A stretch of 64,000 nt of DNA, taken from positions 1,426,001 through 1,490,000 of the forward strand of contig CM040088.1 in NCBI GenBank assembly GCA_022496805.1, read 5' to 3'. Under the pieces are notes generated by a model. It did not search any database. It had not been told where the DNA came from and was given only the letters and a program-made list of their open reading frames with translations. This DNA comes from Pohlia nutans (taxonomy: Eukaryota; Streptophyta; Bryopsida; Bryales; Mniaceae). This document shows, one piece after another, positions 47,960-59,775 of the stretch. The number at the start of each line of letters is the position of its first letter. Positions within the stretch are counted from its first letter, which is position 1. Position numbers and translations under genes: made by a program.

Positions 47960-49355
47960 AATCCAACCCGAGGGTACGGTATAAGTGTGATCAATCCTCA
48001 GGCATCCCAGGGAGGGATATTCTTCTACATGCTGAGGTGGGCACTTTCAGAGGAGGTTTACGTACAGGTCAGCATCCGGGTATCAGTTTTCACCCCAGTA
48101 TCAGGTAGAAAGGGAAATAAAGTTACTAAAAAGCAAAAGGCGAGAGAGCAGCAACCGAGGCAGGTGGGCCAGAACGTCGGCATGCGTGTTGATCCATCGT
48201 CGTCGTCCCCACCGCACCGAACGCCTCCTGTTCTCCCGCAATGCATTTTCTTGCTCTCGCATCGCCGATCCGTCTCCGATCGCCTGCCCCGCACGCGCCT
48301 CGCCCCTCCACCCCGATTACGCTTCCAACGAACCAAGCCTCGCGCCATTTGGTGCAGTATCGCGCCTTCTTGCCTTCACATCCCTCCGCCTTTCGTGCCG
48401 TCTGAGCGCTGTAGCGTGTCCCTCCTGATTACTTCTCGGTGCTCACTCGATCCGTCCAGATTATCTTCCTTATCTCGTTTCTTCTCTATCTTTTCTCGTT
48501 TCGGGAGGCACGTCAACTTCGCTGCATTTTGCTTCAAACTTCACGATTTGAGGTAGCAATTCCAATTTTTTTGTTGTGCAATGATCCATGGCTTTTTACT
48601 GACGGATTTCAGCGAACTTGCATTTCGTTGCATTCCAGTGTTTATGTTTATTTTTTTTAGTGATGTCTTTGCTTAATTTGAGACATATTTTTGGTTTCTC
48701 TAGGTTTCTCATGACACCACTTTCTTTATGTATTTGATTAAGAATTTGGGCTGCTCAGAAGATACAACCCCCCTGAATTGTACACCAACGGTACATTCTC
48801 TGTATAGAACATACACAGGGTATTGTCTCCTGAGCAGCACTCCACCCGAATCAACCCTTATAAGGACCAAGGATTCACAGTTTAAAAATGATAAATTCAA
48901 TCGATCATATTGTGAAATATATAGTTCAGATGGGACCAAATTTTATATTACTAGAATTAGTGAATATCATTAGTGAAGATCATTGCACGTGTTGGTAAAA
49001 ACAAATAAATTTGAACAAGAGGAAGTCCAAATAGGACCTACTCAAAACTGTTAAAAAAACCATGGCGACCATTATGGTCACCGTGGACGCTTTAGGGGTT
49101 AATTAACTTTCAGCTCACTTGAATTTGTCAGTCGATCTTAGGCATGTGAAGTTCTACTGGTGTTTATTTATTTTGGATTTACAAATACCATCGATCTCCA
49201 GAGTTTAGTAATTGTGACATGGACTCTTCACTGTTGCATTCATTGTTGTGTAACGAGGGTGTAGGGTTCTACAAGAAAGAGGATTGAGAAATTTTAATTT
49301 TCTTCATTGTGAAGGACTGACCGTCAGTTCAAGCGTTTAGAACCCGAGTGGAGCC
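47960..49355 (+). promoter_or_regulatory. promoter, leader exon and 5' UTR intron of the NAD carrier gene
   Basis: Positions 48150-48560 are GC- and CpG-rich, unlike the surroundings. A donor (gatttgag|gtagca) at about 48552 and an acceptor (ctgaccgtcag) near 49329 would remove a ~780-bp intron from the 5' UTR. The open frame at 47957-48556 has Ser/Arg/Pro composition without a domain, and I treat it as leader sequence. The intron carries a family A TTAA-type MITE. Confidence 0.5.
48851..49102. mobile_element. TTAA-type MITE, family A, copy 3
   Basis: It has the family A interior ('aaggaccaaggattcaca', 'gatcatattgtgaaatat', 'gggaccaaattttatat'). The left end is decayed (TCAACCCTTATAAGGACC) and the right end is gctttaggggTTAA. 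Confidence 0.65.
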
Positions 49356-52300
49356 ATGTCAGATGCGGTGGTGAATGGACTCGCAGGTGCCGGAGGCGGC
49401 ATTGTAGCTGTACTGTTGACCTATCCTCTGCAAGCGGTACGTCAAGTTTAAACTCAGCGATGAGTTTTGTGTGACTTTCGTGTGACTTTTGTGTGACTTT
49501 CATTGAAAGGTTTGCAGATATGAGCCATAAACAAGGCTTTCAGTGAAATTAGACTATTTCCAGACATCATCATAAAGAGACCTCATGTGAAAATTCTCTT
49601 CTGAAATAGTCTAATTTTCTTGAAACAGTCTAGTTCTGCTGAAATCCTGTTCCTAGTACTCACCATGCACTTCATTGATTGAAAGAGAGTGCATGGTTAT
49701 AAAAGCTGAGTTGCTTTTTCTTAATGTTTTAGAAGTGACAGGGATGCTGAAGAGAACTCTGCTTGTGATCTTTATAATGCTGTTATCTTGATACTCATGT
49801 AGGTCAACACAAGGCAACAAACAGAGAGGACAGCAAAATCTGGTCATGCTTCGGTCGATGAGGAAGGGGCCTTGGCATTTGCCAAAGCATATCCAACAAA
49901 GCTGCCCAAGGGAGCCCCACAAGAAATTTGGGAGGTGAGGCATCTGCATGCACCCTGAGTTAAGTTATCAGTAGTGAAAATGCTGTGCATGGGAAAGAGC
50001 TGTACATGCTGATTGGTCACTGATGTGTATTGATCTTGAGCTGTTGTTGGATGGAATTTCTGCATTTTAGTTGAGGAGATATTCTTGTCACAGTTGATTT
50101 CAGCGAACTTGTTGAATTCCCCGAATAGGGATGTGGCTTTCTTCCATTTAGCATTTTCAGCAAACTTGTTGAAACTCCCAATTCATCAAGTGTTGAGATG
50201 AAGAATGGAAATAATAGGGGGTATCAGACCTTGCGATTCCTACTCTGCAGGTTTTGGGCACAACTTGATTCTTCTTTCCTCAAAGTATTAGAGGAGTTTT
50301 GGAACGCGATTTCTTATGTTTGACAGCCTCCTAATGGAGAATGCACAAGAATTTGCCACCTAACCCTCCAGGTGCCAAGAGAATAGGGATGAAGTTTGGA
50401 ATTCAACGAGTTTGCTGAAATCAACTGTGACTCCCCCTATCGTGTGGAGAAAAAAGGAGTTGAATGCATCGATCTTTCCTGATGAATCACTTACCTAGAA
50501 ATTTTCTTTATCTTTGCAGATCATTAAGAACGAAGGATGGTCAGGATTATACAGGGGTCTCTTGCCATCATTAGTTGGCACCGCTTGCTCGCAGGTATGT
50601 CCTAGCTTTGGATGTCCATTTATTTGGATTTGGTCAGAATGTCTTCAGAGTATTTTTGCGTGCGCTGTTTGTTTTGGCAAAAACAGGTCTTTCTATGGAA
50701 AAAAATTCAGTTTTCTGTTCTATATGTATTGTCATCCTCATCTGTTGTGTCATCACCACAAGGGTTTCAGGGATTTTGAAACTTTTGTTTTTATGGTTTG
50801 CAGGGTGTCTACTACTATTTCTATCAGATCTTTAGAAGTGAAGCAGAGACTCGAGCTAGGAGGTTTAAAAAGCGGAACGGTGAAGAGGGGTCAGTGGGAA
50901 TGCTGACATCTCTGTTTGTTGCAGCGCTGGCCGGGTAAGATTTAGGGCTGTCTTATTGAATAGTTCCTCTCTTGTAATATTTAGGGTATGTCCATGCATA
51001 AAATTATTATAGCTTTTATATTTCCTTCTTATCTTGTGAGTTCAACATTGAGGAGAATCTTTCATGCGGAGGTCAAGTCCTGTGTAGTTGTTTTTATCCC
51101 CTGTTACTGATTTGAGAAGCGCTTTGGATTATATGGATTATACTTAATTTTTTGTAGGCTATCATCAATGTAGCTTCTTCGCTAATAGACAATTTCCGAC
51201 AACAAGTGTTTCTGCGATATCAAGCAAAATGTAATCACGTCCATTTCCTCTTTGTAAACTTGCTGGTCAGTAAAGAATTTTGTATTATCATTTGTAAGCA
51301 GGTGTGCAAACGTTTTGATCACAAATCCTATCTGGGTGATTGTTACTCGTATGCAGGTTAGTGTTCATTTGATTTTTTCCAATGATTGTTCACTCCAACT
51401 CTTTCTTTGGTTGATTAAGCTGGCTATCAAGCTGATTTCATGTGGAAAGGTTGTGCTAATTCCATCACTTAATCTGAATTTTGACATTTTAATAACTCTT
51501 CTTGTCACCTGTTTGACGGCTTGTTTTCAGACACAGAAACAGAAGAAGTTTCCAGCAACTGTAAATACAGACGATCTCAGACTAATGGATGCTAGTGGGT
51601 CTCACCTTTCAACTTCCAGTCCCAGTGGATTACCTACCAAAGCACATCTTGGAGCTTTTGATACAGTATGCCTCTTTAGCTTGACTTGGGAGCTTCATAC
51701 GGAACATTCTTGAAAAGTCATGTTGTGTCCCTTTGCCTCTGTTCATCTCAGACCATTCAATTTCTTCCACATATTGAAGAAGAAAGGATTTGTCTAAGCG
51801 GGATTCCAGGGACCACCTTGAATTCAAGATTTGAACTTTTGAATGGTGAAAGTGGGCGGGTGCAAGACTAGGGTACTGTCGTAGTTTCATTTCTTCAGCC
51901 AGCGTTTTAATTGGTGTAATTGGCGGCATTCCTGTTTAATAGGTGAAGGACTTGTACAAAGAGGCTGGGGTGCTTGGATTTTGGAAAGGCGTTTTGCCCA
52001 CTCTCATTATGGTAAGCTCCCAGTGTGCGAAATTATGCGAGAAAATTTTGCATACTGTATTACACAATGAGTGTGTTTAGCTTACATGAATGTGGGCTTC
52101 TCTATCGGTCGCTTAATTTACACACCTTGACAGTGATGCATTTGTTGTTATTTTGGTACTTGGCAACAGGTCAGTAATCCATCAATACAATTCATGATCT
52201 ATGAGACTTTGCTGAAGAAACTGACAGAGAGGCGGCCTAGAAATGAGAGGGGGCTAAAACATGTGTCTGCTAGCGAGGTATTCTTCCTCCTAATCTCTAA

Positions 52301-53393
52301 TAGTTCCCAGCTCTTGGCTTCTTCTATTCTACCACCATGCATTCGAAGAGCCCTTTTTGGGTTTGTCCTACCTTCTCCCTCAACGAAGTTGTTAACCAAT
52401 GTTTTGGATATGTTGTCAAAGTTGAGGATAGGTCAACCCCAAAAAGGGATCTTTTGGCCAACGTTTTTGGCCCTTTTGGACAAAATTGAGAACTGGATTG
52501 AACTAAGTTCAGTGGGAAAAATATACGAGATACGAATTCAATAACCCAACAGCTCTTGCAATGCATGCCAGGTCTTTATTCTTGGCGCGATTGCAAAGCT
52601 TGGAGCAACTGTAGTAACATATCCTCTCTTGGTCGTCAAGGTAAGTGCTAGTTTAATATTTTTACACCCCGGTTTTGATAAATACCTGTTAGGAGTGACC
52701 AGTTTTGTGATGCCGACTTTCGTGTTATCCAGTTTCAATTTCAAGTGTCATGAGGTTAAGCTGATTTTCTACACTAGGTTACTGCTTATGAAGACTACTT
52801 TCTTGGGCCTCATTCTTTTTGTGTAACGCGCAGTCGCGACTCCAAGCTAAGCAGGAAGGAGGGGGACATGCTGCTCTGCAATACACAGGTGTGGGTCTCT
52901 GGAACCTTGCAATCAATGTATATTGAATAGTAACTGAAAATTGGTCCCACGAACATTTCACCAATTGAAAATTGCTGTAAAGTTGGACCACTGTAGTTCA
53001 GTTCAACACCAACTTATAGCGTTGGCATCAAATGCTCTATTTGGCTCTGTTTTTTCTTCTGTTTTTTTTCTCTTGGATTCTCTCTACCAACAGTGACTTT
53101 CTGTCTATAGAGATTGTGGTATATATGCAGAAGTGTAACCTTTATTTTGACTCACTGTATTGGTTGGTTTGGTTTGGTTGATTTCAGGCACGTTGGATGC
53201 AATTGCAAAGATGATTCGCTTTGAAGGCCTGGGAGGCTTCTACAAGGGAATGCGCACCAAGATTGTACAGAGTGTGGTGGCAGCGGCCGTACTTTTCATG
53301 ATCAAGGAGGAGCTTGTCAAAGCAGCTCGTACCTTGGTGGCCATTCAGCCTAACAAGGCTCCCAAACTGGCCAGCTTAAAATTAAGTTCCTGA
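49356..53393 (+). CDS. PXN: peroxisomal NAD carrier (mitochondrial carrier family)
   Basis: Eleven coding exons: 49356-49436, 49803-49934, 50520-50594, 50804-50934, 51302-51356, 51531-51665, 51943-52011, 52170-52277, 52572-52640, 52834-52888, 53188-53393. All borders are GT-AG and phases agree, giving 371 residues. The sequence follows Arabidopsis PXN closely: 'NGLAGAGGGI' at the start, then the three carrier signatures 'YPLQAVNTRQQ' (about 23-33), 'NPIWVIVTRMQ' (148-158) and 'YPLLVVKSRLQAK' (279-291), with 'GTACSQGVYYYFYQ' and 'STKIVQS'-like helix ends. PXN imports NAD+ into peroxisomes in exchange for AMP/NADH and supports beta-oxidation. The first signature has Gln rather than an acidic residue, a known PXN feature. 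It is about 40 residues longer than the Arabidopsis protein, mainly in the matrix loops encoded by exons 2 and 6. Confidence 0.95.
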
Positions 53394-53723
53394 TTCACAT
53401 ATTCAAACTAGAGTATTACTGGGAGGCTTTCCACATTTAGTTGGGGATAATTTTGGAGCAAACTTGCATTTAAGTAGTACATTAAACCCCTTTTTAGTAC
53501 ATGAACCCCCTCCTAGCAACACGGTGTGCAGCCCATTGTCAAGGTCTGTGCAAAGTGATTCACAATTACTCAATTTGAGTTCTAGTTAATCTCAATGATA
53601 TTAATTGCAGCTAACTTCTCTACGTGAGAGTTAATTGAGTAGGACATCAAGATTCACTCATAACTCTTTTATATCACACCTTTGGCAACCAATGTACTGT
53701 ACATGAGTTTTCTTTATAATTAG
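53394..53723. other. 3' flank of the NAD carrier gene
   Basis: Probably the 3' UTR; no clear polyadenylation signal could be fixed. Confidence 0.4.
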
Positions 53724-53969
53724 TACTCCCTCTGTCTGGAAATAATTGTCCTAGTTTTTGGCGTGTTTTTAACCTAACGCATTTTTTTGCCAAAAAACTG
53801 TCTCATTACTAGAAAAATGATCGATCTTTAATAGTAATATGTAGTTTTGGTGTTATTCTCATTGTCCACCTTGTTTACAGTGGATTGGGCTCACGTTTGA
53901 AGAATAAAACATAGGACAAATATTGCAAAAAAAAAATGCCAAAAACTAGGACAATTATTTCCGGGAGTA
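53724..53969. mobile_element. Stowaway-type MITE (246 bp)
   Basis: It starts TACTCCCTCTGTCTGGAAAT and ends atttccgggagTA. Inverted arms of about 38 bp run through 'aattgtcctagtttttggc'. TA lies on both sides. A short run of A (53925-53936) follows the central part. Confidence 0.9.
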
Positions 53970-53999
53970 ATATCCACACTAATTACTATTTTTGGTATA

Positions 54000-56164
54000 A
54001 TGAGGCAAACCAATAAATCATCACGTGCTTTTCCAAGGGAATCACTCACTAGGCAGCGGTGTGGGATATGCATTTTACACAACCACTAGAAGGAATTCTA
54101 CAGTGGGTCTTTTTAGAATGTACCCTATGCTTGGGTCAGTTGTGGACATGAATTAATTAATTTATTGTTGAAAGGTTCCATGTGTCATAATTGTTTGGTT
54201 GACATAGAAATTGAAACTAGACCAAAAAGAAAAGAAAAAAAGGAAAAAAAAGAAAGTGTCCAAACATGGATATTAAAATTACACAAAAGGGTAAATTATT
54301 TAAAAATAAGTATATGAAGAAATCAGTATTTCGAAATATTTTTACCATGTCAATGGGTTTTGATAGAGAAGCAATTTTTACACTGCGAGATATAACATCT
54401 CTCTATAACAGTGCACCAGATCTTTCTAGTGTTGCACTAGGCACCCACATTGCATAAGAGTATTAATGGAATTTTTTATTGTGACAATCAATAGTGTTGC
54501 ATGTAAAAATGTAAAAATAGCATTGAAGATTGAAGAATTTAGGAATTAAAAATATTAATATCCTAAAGTAACCTTGATAGTCTATCTTTGTTACAATAAT
54601 TAGTAATAACTACACTTGCAGTAGTTGGTCCACTTGAATCTAAATGTTTCCATTTTAAAATTGAATATGTGAAAGGATTTGTGCCAAATGAAAAAGATGT
54701 TAAAAAATCAAAATATTTTGAAGACCTTTATTATTTTTTGAATTAGCAATTGAACCTAAATGTTATAAAGGTACATTTATTTTCCTTTGGGCCAAAGGTT
54801 GTGAAGGTGGTTTCAAGAATGTTGACTTGTGAAGGTGGTCTAGTAGAATCCTTTGGGCATTGTTTTGTCAAAGTTGTTATTATCATATTTGTATGGAACT
54901 TTTGTGACAAAAATGTAGGCTTCTATATGGTGTGGGTGGGCAAATGGCACAACCAGTCATTGGTCAATTAGGCGCCATTCAATCCAAGTCAAACGCCATT
55001 CAATCCAAGTCAAACGCCATTCAATCTAATTTAGGTTGAGTCATTGGTCAATTCAGGCGCCATTCAATCCAAGTCAGACGCCATTCAATCTAATTTAGGT
55101 TGTGCCGCCGCTTGAACTGATTGTAACCCTTTTCCACATCAATCAATGGAATGTAGTCCTCATCCGTCAGAGGCAATTATTGGTCAATTCAATGGCACAA
55201 CCACTTATTGGACAATTCAACGCCATTCAATCCAATTTTATGTGCACCGCCGTTTGAATTGATCGATGGTGATGATCAGTTGTAACCCTTTCCCACATCA
55301 ATCAATGGAATGTAGTCTTCATCAACCAAAGGCATTCAATGGTCAATTCAATGGCACAACTAGTCATTAGATGATTCAATGTCATGCAATCCGATTTTAT
55401 GTGCGCCGCCGTTTGAATTGATTGATGATGATTGGTTGTAACCCTTTTACACATCAATCAATTCAAACGGGTGGGAAAGGGTTACAACCGATCATCATCA
55501 ATCAATCAAACGGCGTAGATAAAATTGGATTGCATGACGTTGAATCATCCAATGACTAGTTGTGCCATTGAATTGACCATTGAATGCCTCTGGTTGATGA
55601 AGGCTACATTCTATTAATTGATGTGGGAAAGAGTTACAACTGATCATCATCCCATGCCAATATAGATCCCTAAACCCATGCCAATATAGATCATATGAAA
55701 TCTAGACCCAAGAGACTTTGTCAAATAAAGAGAGTAGATAATGAATTTTGAACTACTCACGTTTGTTCCGTATAGTTCGATCGAGGTAGGCATACCGGTA
55801 ATCTTTGAATGTATTCATACATGTATTCAAAATTTGAATACAAATATGTTATCGTATAGAATATGAACTTCTAAGTACAAATACATAGTCTTTCAACTCT
55901 TTTCCCTTCCACCATATGTGTATGCAAACAATTGTTCAATATATATAAGGATGTAGAATATCGATAATTGGCAATATGCAATAATTGGATGCTCTATATA
56001 TGGGAACGCCATATTTTACCTATGAGTACGATGTCCAATGTTTGGCAAGAACCAACCTTTAGTTACAAATTACTCGAAATTCAAAATTGTTTTAATCAAG
56101 TTCAAAATCTCAAGCAAAAAACTAATCATTTGAGGGGGAAATCAAAGCATTATTCCCTATTTTT
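54000..56164. repeat. ~2.1-kb dispersed repeat, copy 1
   Basis: Many blocks recur in the same order and orientation at about 61360-63142: 'gcttttccaagggaatcact', 'cagtgggtctttttagaatg', 'gatgaattaattaatt'-like runs, 'aaggtggtctagtagaatcc' and 'catttgagggggaaat'. Internal tandem 'cgccattcaatc' repeats lie at 54973-55090, and a large palindrome at 55268-55652. It has no coding capacity that I can support, so its class is unknown. Confidence 0.75.
55268..55652. repeat. long palindrome, ~185-bp arms
   Basis: The left arm is about 55268-55450 and the right arm about 55470-55652. They are inverted copies with few mismatches, e.g. 'ggtcaattcaatggcacaac' (left) against its complement 'gttgtgccattgaattgacc' (right). 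A transcript would fold into a long near-perfect hairpin. Confidence 0.85.
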
Positions 56165-56554
56165 TTAACCCCTAAACGTACCATGGTGTCTCTGGAATTG
56201 ACGATTTGGGAAAAATCATCGTAAAGTACTATTTAGAAGAATATTTGGAATTGATATACAAATGAAAGTTCTAGATTTTCAATTTAGATTCCATCTACAC
56301 GGTTCGATTCACCAATACTATCACCAATATTTAATTATAAAATTTGAAAGTTAAAATTAAAAATTCCTCTAAATTTGATTACAAACAATATTTTAATATT
56401 TTTTGAGTAAAATTTGTTGAAATGAATTTGAAATGAGATACTCTTAAACGTGGTGATTCTTTGAAATTTTTGTGTTCCTTAAATCTATTACCTCATTTTT
56501 GCAAGGCCACTTTTGAACTACAAAAACTGGATGATGTGAACGTTTAGGGGTTAA
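56165..56554. mobile_element. TTAA-type MITE, family C, copy 2
   Basis: It starts TTAACCCCTAAACGTACC and ends gaacgtttaggggTTAA, 390 bp. It interrupts the dispersed repeat. The related locus at 63130-63165 runs straight from 'tccctattttttt' into 'TTGAggcctagctgagg', matching the sequence on both sides of this insertion. Confidence 0.9.
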
Positions 56555-59244
56555 GGTATAGCAGAAAGAATGCTCCAAAAAATCGGTTGGTCCAAGAAAA
56601 TGTAGCTAAAATTTCTCCCTGAAAGAAGTAAAAAAACAAAACAAAAACAAAAACAAAAACGAAGAATTTGCACAGCATCGCTGTGGCCATCTATCACACA
56701 ATCAAGCCACGACATTCTAGCGACCTCAAAATGAAATGGCCCATTCACACACACGGAGCTCTGAAAAGTGAGGGCTGCCCCTCCTCCCCAATTTGCAAAT
56801 GCTTTCCAGCGATTCGAGGCGCCGAAGTCAGCCATGTAACAACCATTTGCGCCGAAAAAGAAAAGAGAACAAAGAGAATATCATGCTCACTTCTAAAGAT
56901 CATGCATCGCCTTCTCCGCCTCCCATAATTGTGTGCAAATTCCTTAAGTTCAGAGTCGTCAGTCAGGAAACGCACGTTTTCATCTTTACGAGCTACAGTG
57001 ACCGATCGAGGTAAGCTTAACTTATTATTACTACAGGAATGTGCAGAGGCCAGTAATTCACCAAACATTCTACAGTACACGACCAGAAACGAATCAAAGA
57101 GGTTCCCGGAATTCATCCATATTGATCGAATCGAATTTGGATGCATGATGAAGAATATGCGTCATTTTCGTTTTGTGTAAAAAAAAAAAAAACTGTATTA
57201 GATAACGGACAAGCCACAGTAGCGGCGAGTAGGTTATCATACATAATCGGTTGTTCACTTTTCAATCCCAACCCTTGATCTTCATGATCCAAGGACGTAG
57301 GATGCAAGTAAAAAGGAGAAAAGGTTATGAGTTGCAACTTGTGATGGCAATGGTGACGGATTGCCAATGGGATGGAGCCACGTTAGCATTGAATATTCAA
57401 CAACCGGCTATGAAAAAATTTGGATGCATGATGAAGAATATGCGTCATTTTCATTTGTGTCGAAAAAAAAAATTATGAAATAATTCGGACGCTTAGCGAG
57501 CAGTGAATTTTTTTAAGCCATTTCTCACTCCGTCTGCGGCGAGGCCAGCCGCCCTGACACCTATTAGCAAGCAGAATGCATGCATGGCTAGCCCTAACAG
57601 GATTAGGAAAGTACTGTTACTGTTCATTTTCCTTTTTAAAATTGCGTTGTGGCACAGAGAAATAGAGAATGTTCTTCAATTCCGGACTCGGTCAAGAACA
57701 AAGTGTAGGATCATGGACCTGGAATTGTAGTCCGTTGCTTCGTTCGTCGGTGACCTGAGTCCACTATCCTTCAGTGCTTCCTGTACGTGATGACCGTCAA
57801 ACACAGAAGTTGTTAATGATTCAATTGCACCGTCAAACACCGAAGCTAGGGTTTGCATATTCTATCACGAGATGCGGTGGTCGACTGCTTCACTTCGATG
57901 TGCGGAACGAGAAAATCATGCTTATTATACTGTAGTTTCGCATAAGATTTCCCCGAATGTAACAGTAAATTGTAAGTGTTGAATTAATCTTGGCCCTAAC
58001 AAAACTTATCGAATTTGGACTTCTTTTTAAAAGCTTTTGCTGAACAGTACTGTAGCAGAAAAATGTGAATCTCCAACACAGAAGGCGAGTGCTTCTTCTA
58101 CTTCTTATTCATCACTCTCTAATTAAATCTTTGAGAATATCGAAGGTGAATCTGAACATTTTGACCTTCTTAGGTCTTCGTAGAGAGGTGAGGTGTAGTC
58201 TTCTATGCTGACGCGACGGACGGTTGTGCTGATCAACATGCTTTATAACCCCACCAATGGTCAAGCTTCAGGAATTGGACACGAACGATTGTAATTTCCC
58301 TACCTTAATTTGACTGGTGTCGTTGATGCCCCGGATTTCAGAACAGCCGTTCAAGAAGAAAATCAGGCGCCTGTACAATGCGTGATGCACTATTGATGGC
58401 GTAGGGCTCCAGTTCATGCCGCAAAACTCGTCAATAGTACCAACGACACAATTCCTCCGTCCTGTGAAAATTTAGCATGTGACACCTTTCACACCGTTGA
58501 AATGCCCCCACGTTTAGTATCCTGCATCCGCCGGAAATAGGATTTTTAAATCCACGGCGACTGACAGAGACCATGTCTTTGTAGCTAATAAAAGACAGGA
58601 TGCCAGATAGAGGATGCTCCAGTAGGTGGACATATTCAATGCCGTTGGATGGAACGAGAAGACGACGACCTGTTCCTAGAGATTAAGTTAGTGTAACAGT
58701 TACTTATTAGTTGAGTGATTACCGTGTGGAGGTGGGGAATCCGACTACGACCCGTTTGAAGAAAGTTGGAGTGATGTCGTTCATGAGCATCGATCGAAGC
58801 GCCCGCCATAGCCAGCGCCCGTCCAACGTCCTTCTCAAAGCTTTTCGTACCTACGGCTATGATGATACATATTGAGTGATGATGGTTGGGGCGGTAGTGT
58901 GAGCTTTCGTTCTGGACGCTCTTCTTCGTCATCCTCCTCTGTCCTGAAGTATCAGGTGCCGCTCGCTAGCTGTCTGTTGCTCCTTGTCCTTCACGAGCTC
59001 ACCGACTTGGTATTATTTATGCTGTCAGCCGGAGGTTCAGGAACAATCGTACGTTGCCATTCTCAGAACTTGCAGTTAATTCTTCTCTGTTCCACCGCTT
59101 GAAGACAACACTTCACGCTGTTCTTGGCCGTAGTATTTCTCGTTAGTTTTAGAGAGCAAGCAGGTGGAGGAACTCAATTTTTTGACCATAGCCGAGCTGC
59201 AACTGTAACTCAAGGCAATTTCTGAGACTTCATTCAATAATTCG
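56555..59244. other. region upstream of the VQ gene, no gene recognised
   Basis: From 57198 to 57408 lies an inverted copy of the ~205-bp repeat at 23020-23222. It is bracketed by a direct repeat 'atttggatgcatgatgaaga…' (about 57135-57178 and 57418-57462). From 58100 onward the DNA is GC-richer and probably contains the promoter and leader of the VQ gene, but no exon could be fixed. Frames at 58636-58932 and 58872-59102 show no domain. Confidence 0.45.
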
Positions 59245-59775
59245 ATGGGCATGGGAGGCTGCGATATTCAGCTAAGCGCTGGGAAAGCGGCCGGAGCGCG
59301 AAGGCCGCCAACAGGCTTGCAGATAGCGAAAACGGCCGGGGGATGCATAAAACCGCGCATCATTCACACGTACTCGCCGAAAGTGTACAAGATCAAACCC
59401 GAGGAGTTTCTTGATCTGGTCCAGAAATTGACAGGGCGGCCCGACGAAGAGGCCGAGGAAGAGATTTCGATGTCACCCACTTATCAATTCTTCGGAAATG
59501 AATCAAAACCCTTGGAGAATCTTGAGGCCGAAGAAGAAGACGAAGAAGAAGACACTCCGATGTCGACTTCCCCGCCTATTATCGAGCGGGAATTTCAAAT
59601 TTTGAAACCTACAAGCGAGGCGCTCGGCACTCCGGTGAGCAAGCAGCTGCTCGCCTCGCTTACACGGCCCAAGTACGTCACTCTGGATTTCATGCCGATG
59701 CTGTCGCCCACGATCTCCACCTTCAACCAATCCAGTAGAGAAGGATCCTTCACTTTCCCCTCGGCCGCCTATTGA
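59245..59775 (+). CDS. VQ-motif protein
   Basis: Single-exon frame of 176 residues. A basic N-terminus ('KPRIIHTYSPKVYKIKPEEF', 36-55) leads into the VQ signature F-L-D-L-V-Q-K-L-T-G (55-64), the plant FxxxVQxLTG core with every key residue present. An acidic Glu/Asp stretch follows (about 67-103), then a Ser/Thr/Pro-rich tail with 'LDFMPMLSP'. VQ proteins are small plant-specific, usually nuclear, cofactors that bind WRKY transcription factors and MAP-kinase substrates in defence and development. The absence of introns is typical of moss and many other VQ genes. The start was chosen as the first ATG (59245) of a frame that fits family size; a second Met lies two codons on. Confidence 0.93.
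   Translation: MGMGGCDIQLSAGKAAGARRPPTGLQIAKTAGGCIKPRIIHTYSPKVYKIKPEEFLDLVQKLTGRPDEEAEEEISMSPTYQFFGNESKPLENLEAEEEDEEEDTPMSTSPPIIEREFQILKPTSEALGTPVSKQLLASLTRPKYVTLDFMPMLSPTISTFNQSSREGSFTFPSAAY

Noticed and set aside
47957..48556. 199-codon open frame (+) before the NAD carrier gene
   Set aside because: Ser/Arg/Pro-rich with no domain, in a GC-rich CpG stretch; other frames are equally open. It fits a promoter/leader better.
56299..56309. GGTTCGATTC-like tRNA B-box sequences (also 19146)
   Set aside because: No matching A box or cloverleaf; no tRNA gene could be folded.
57503..59102. Several short frames upstream of the VQ gene
   Set aside because: None has a family signature or continuous splice phases; probably promoter and leader DNA.
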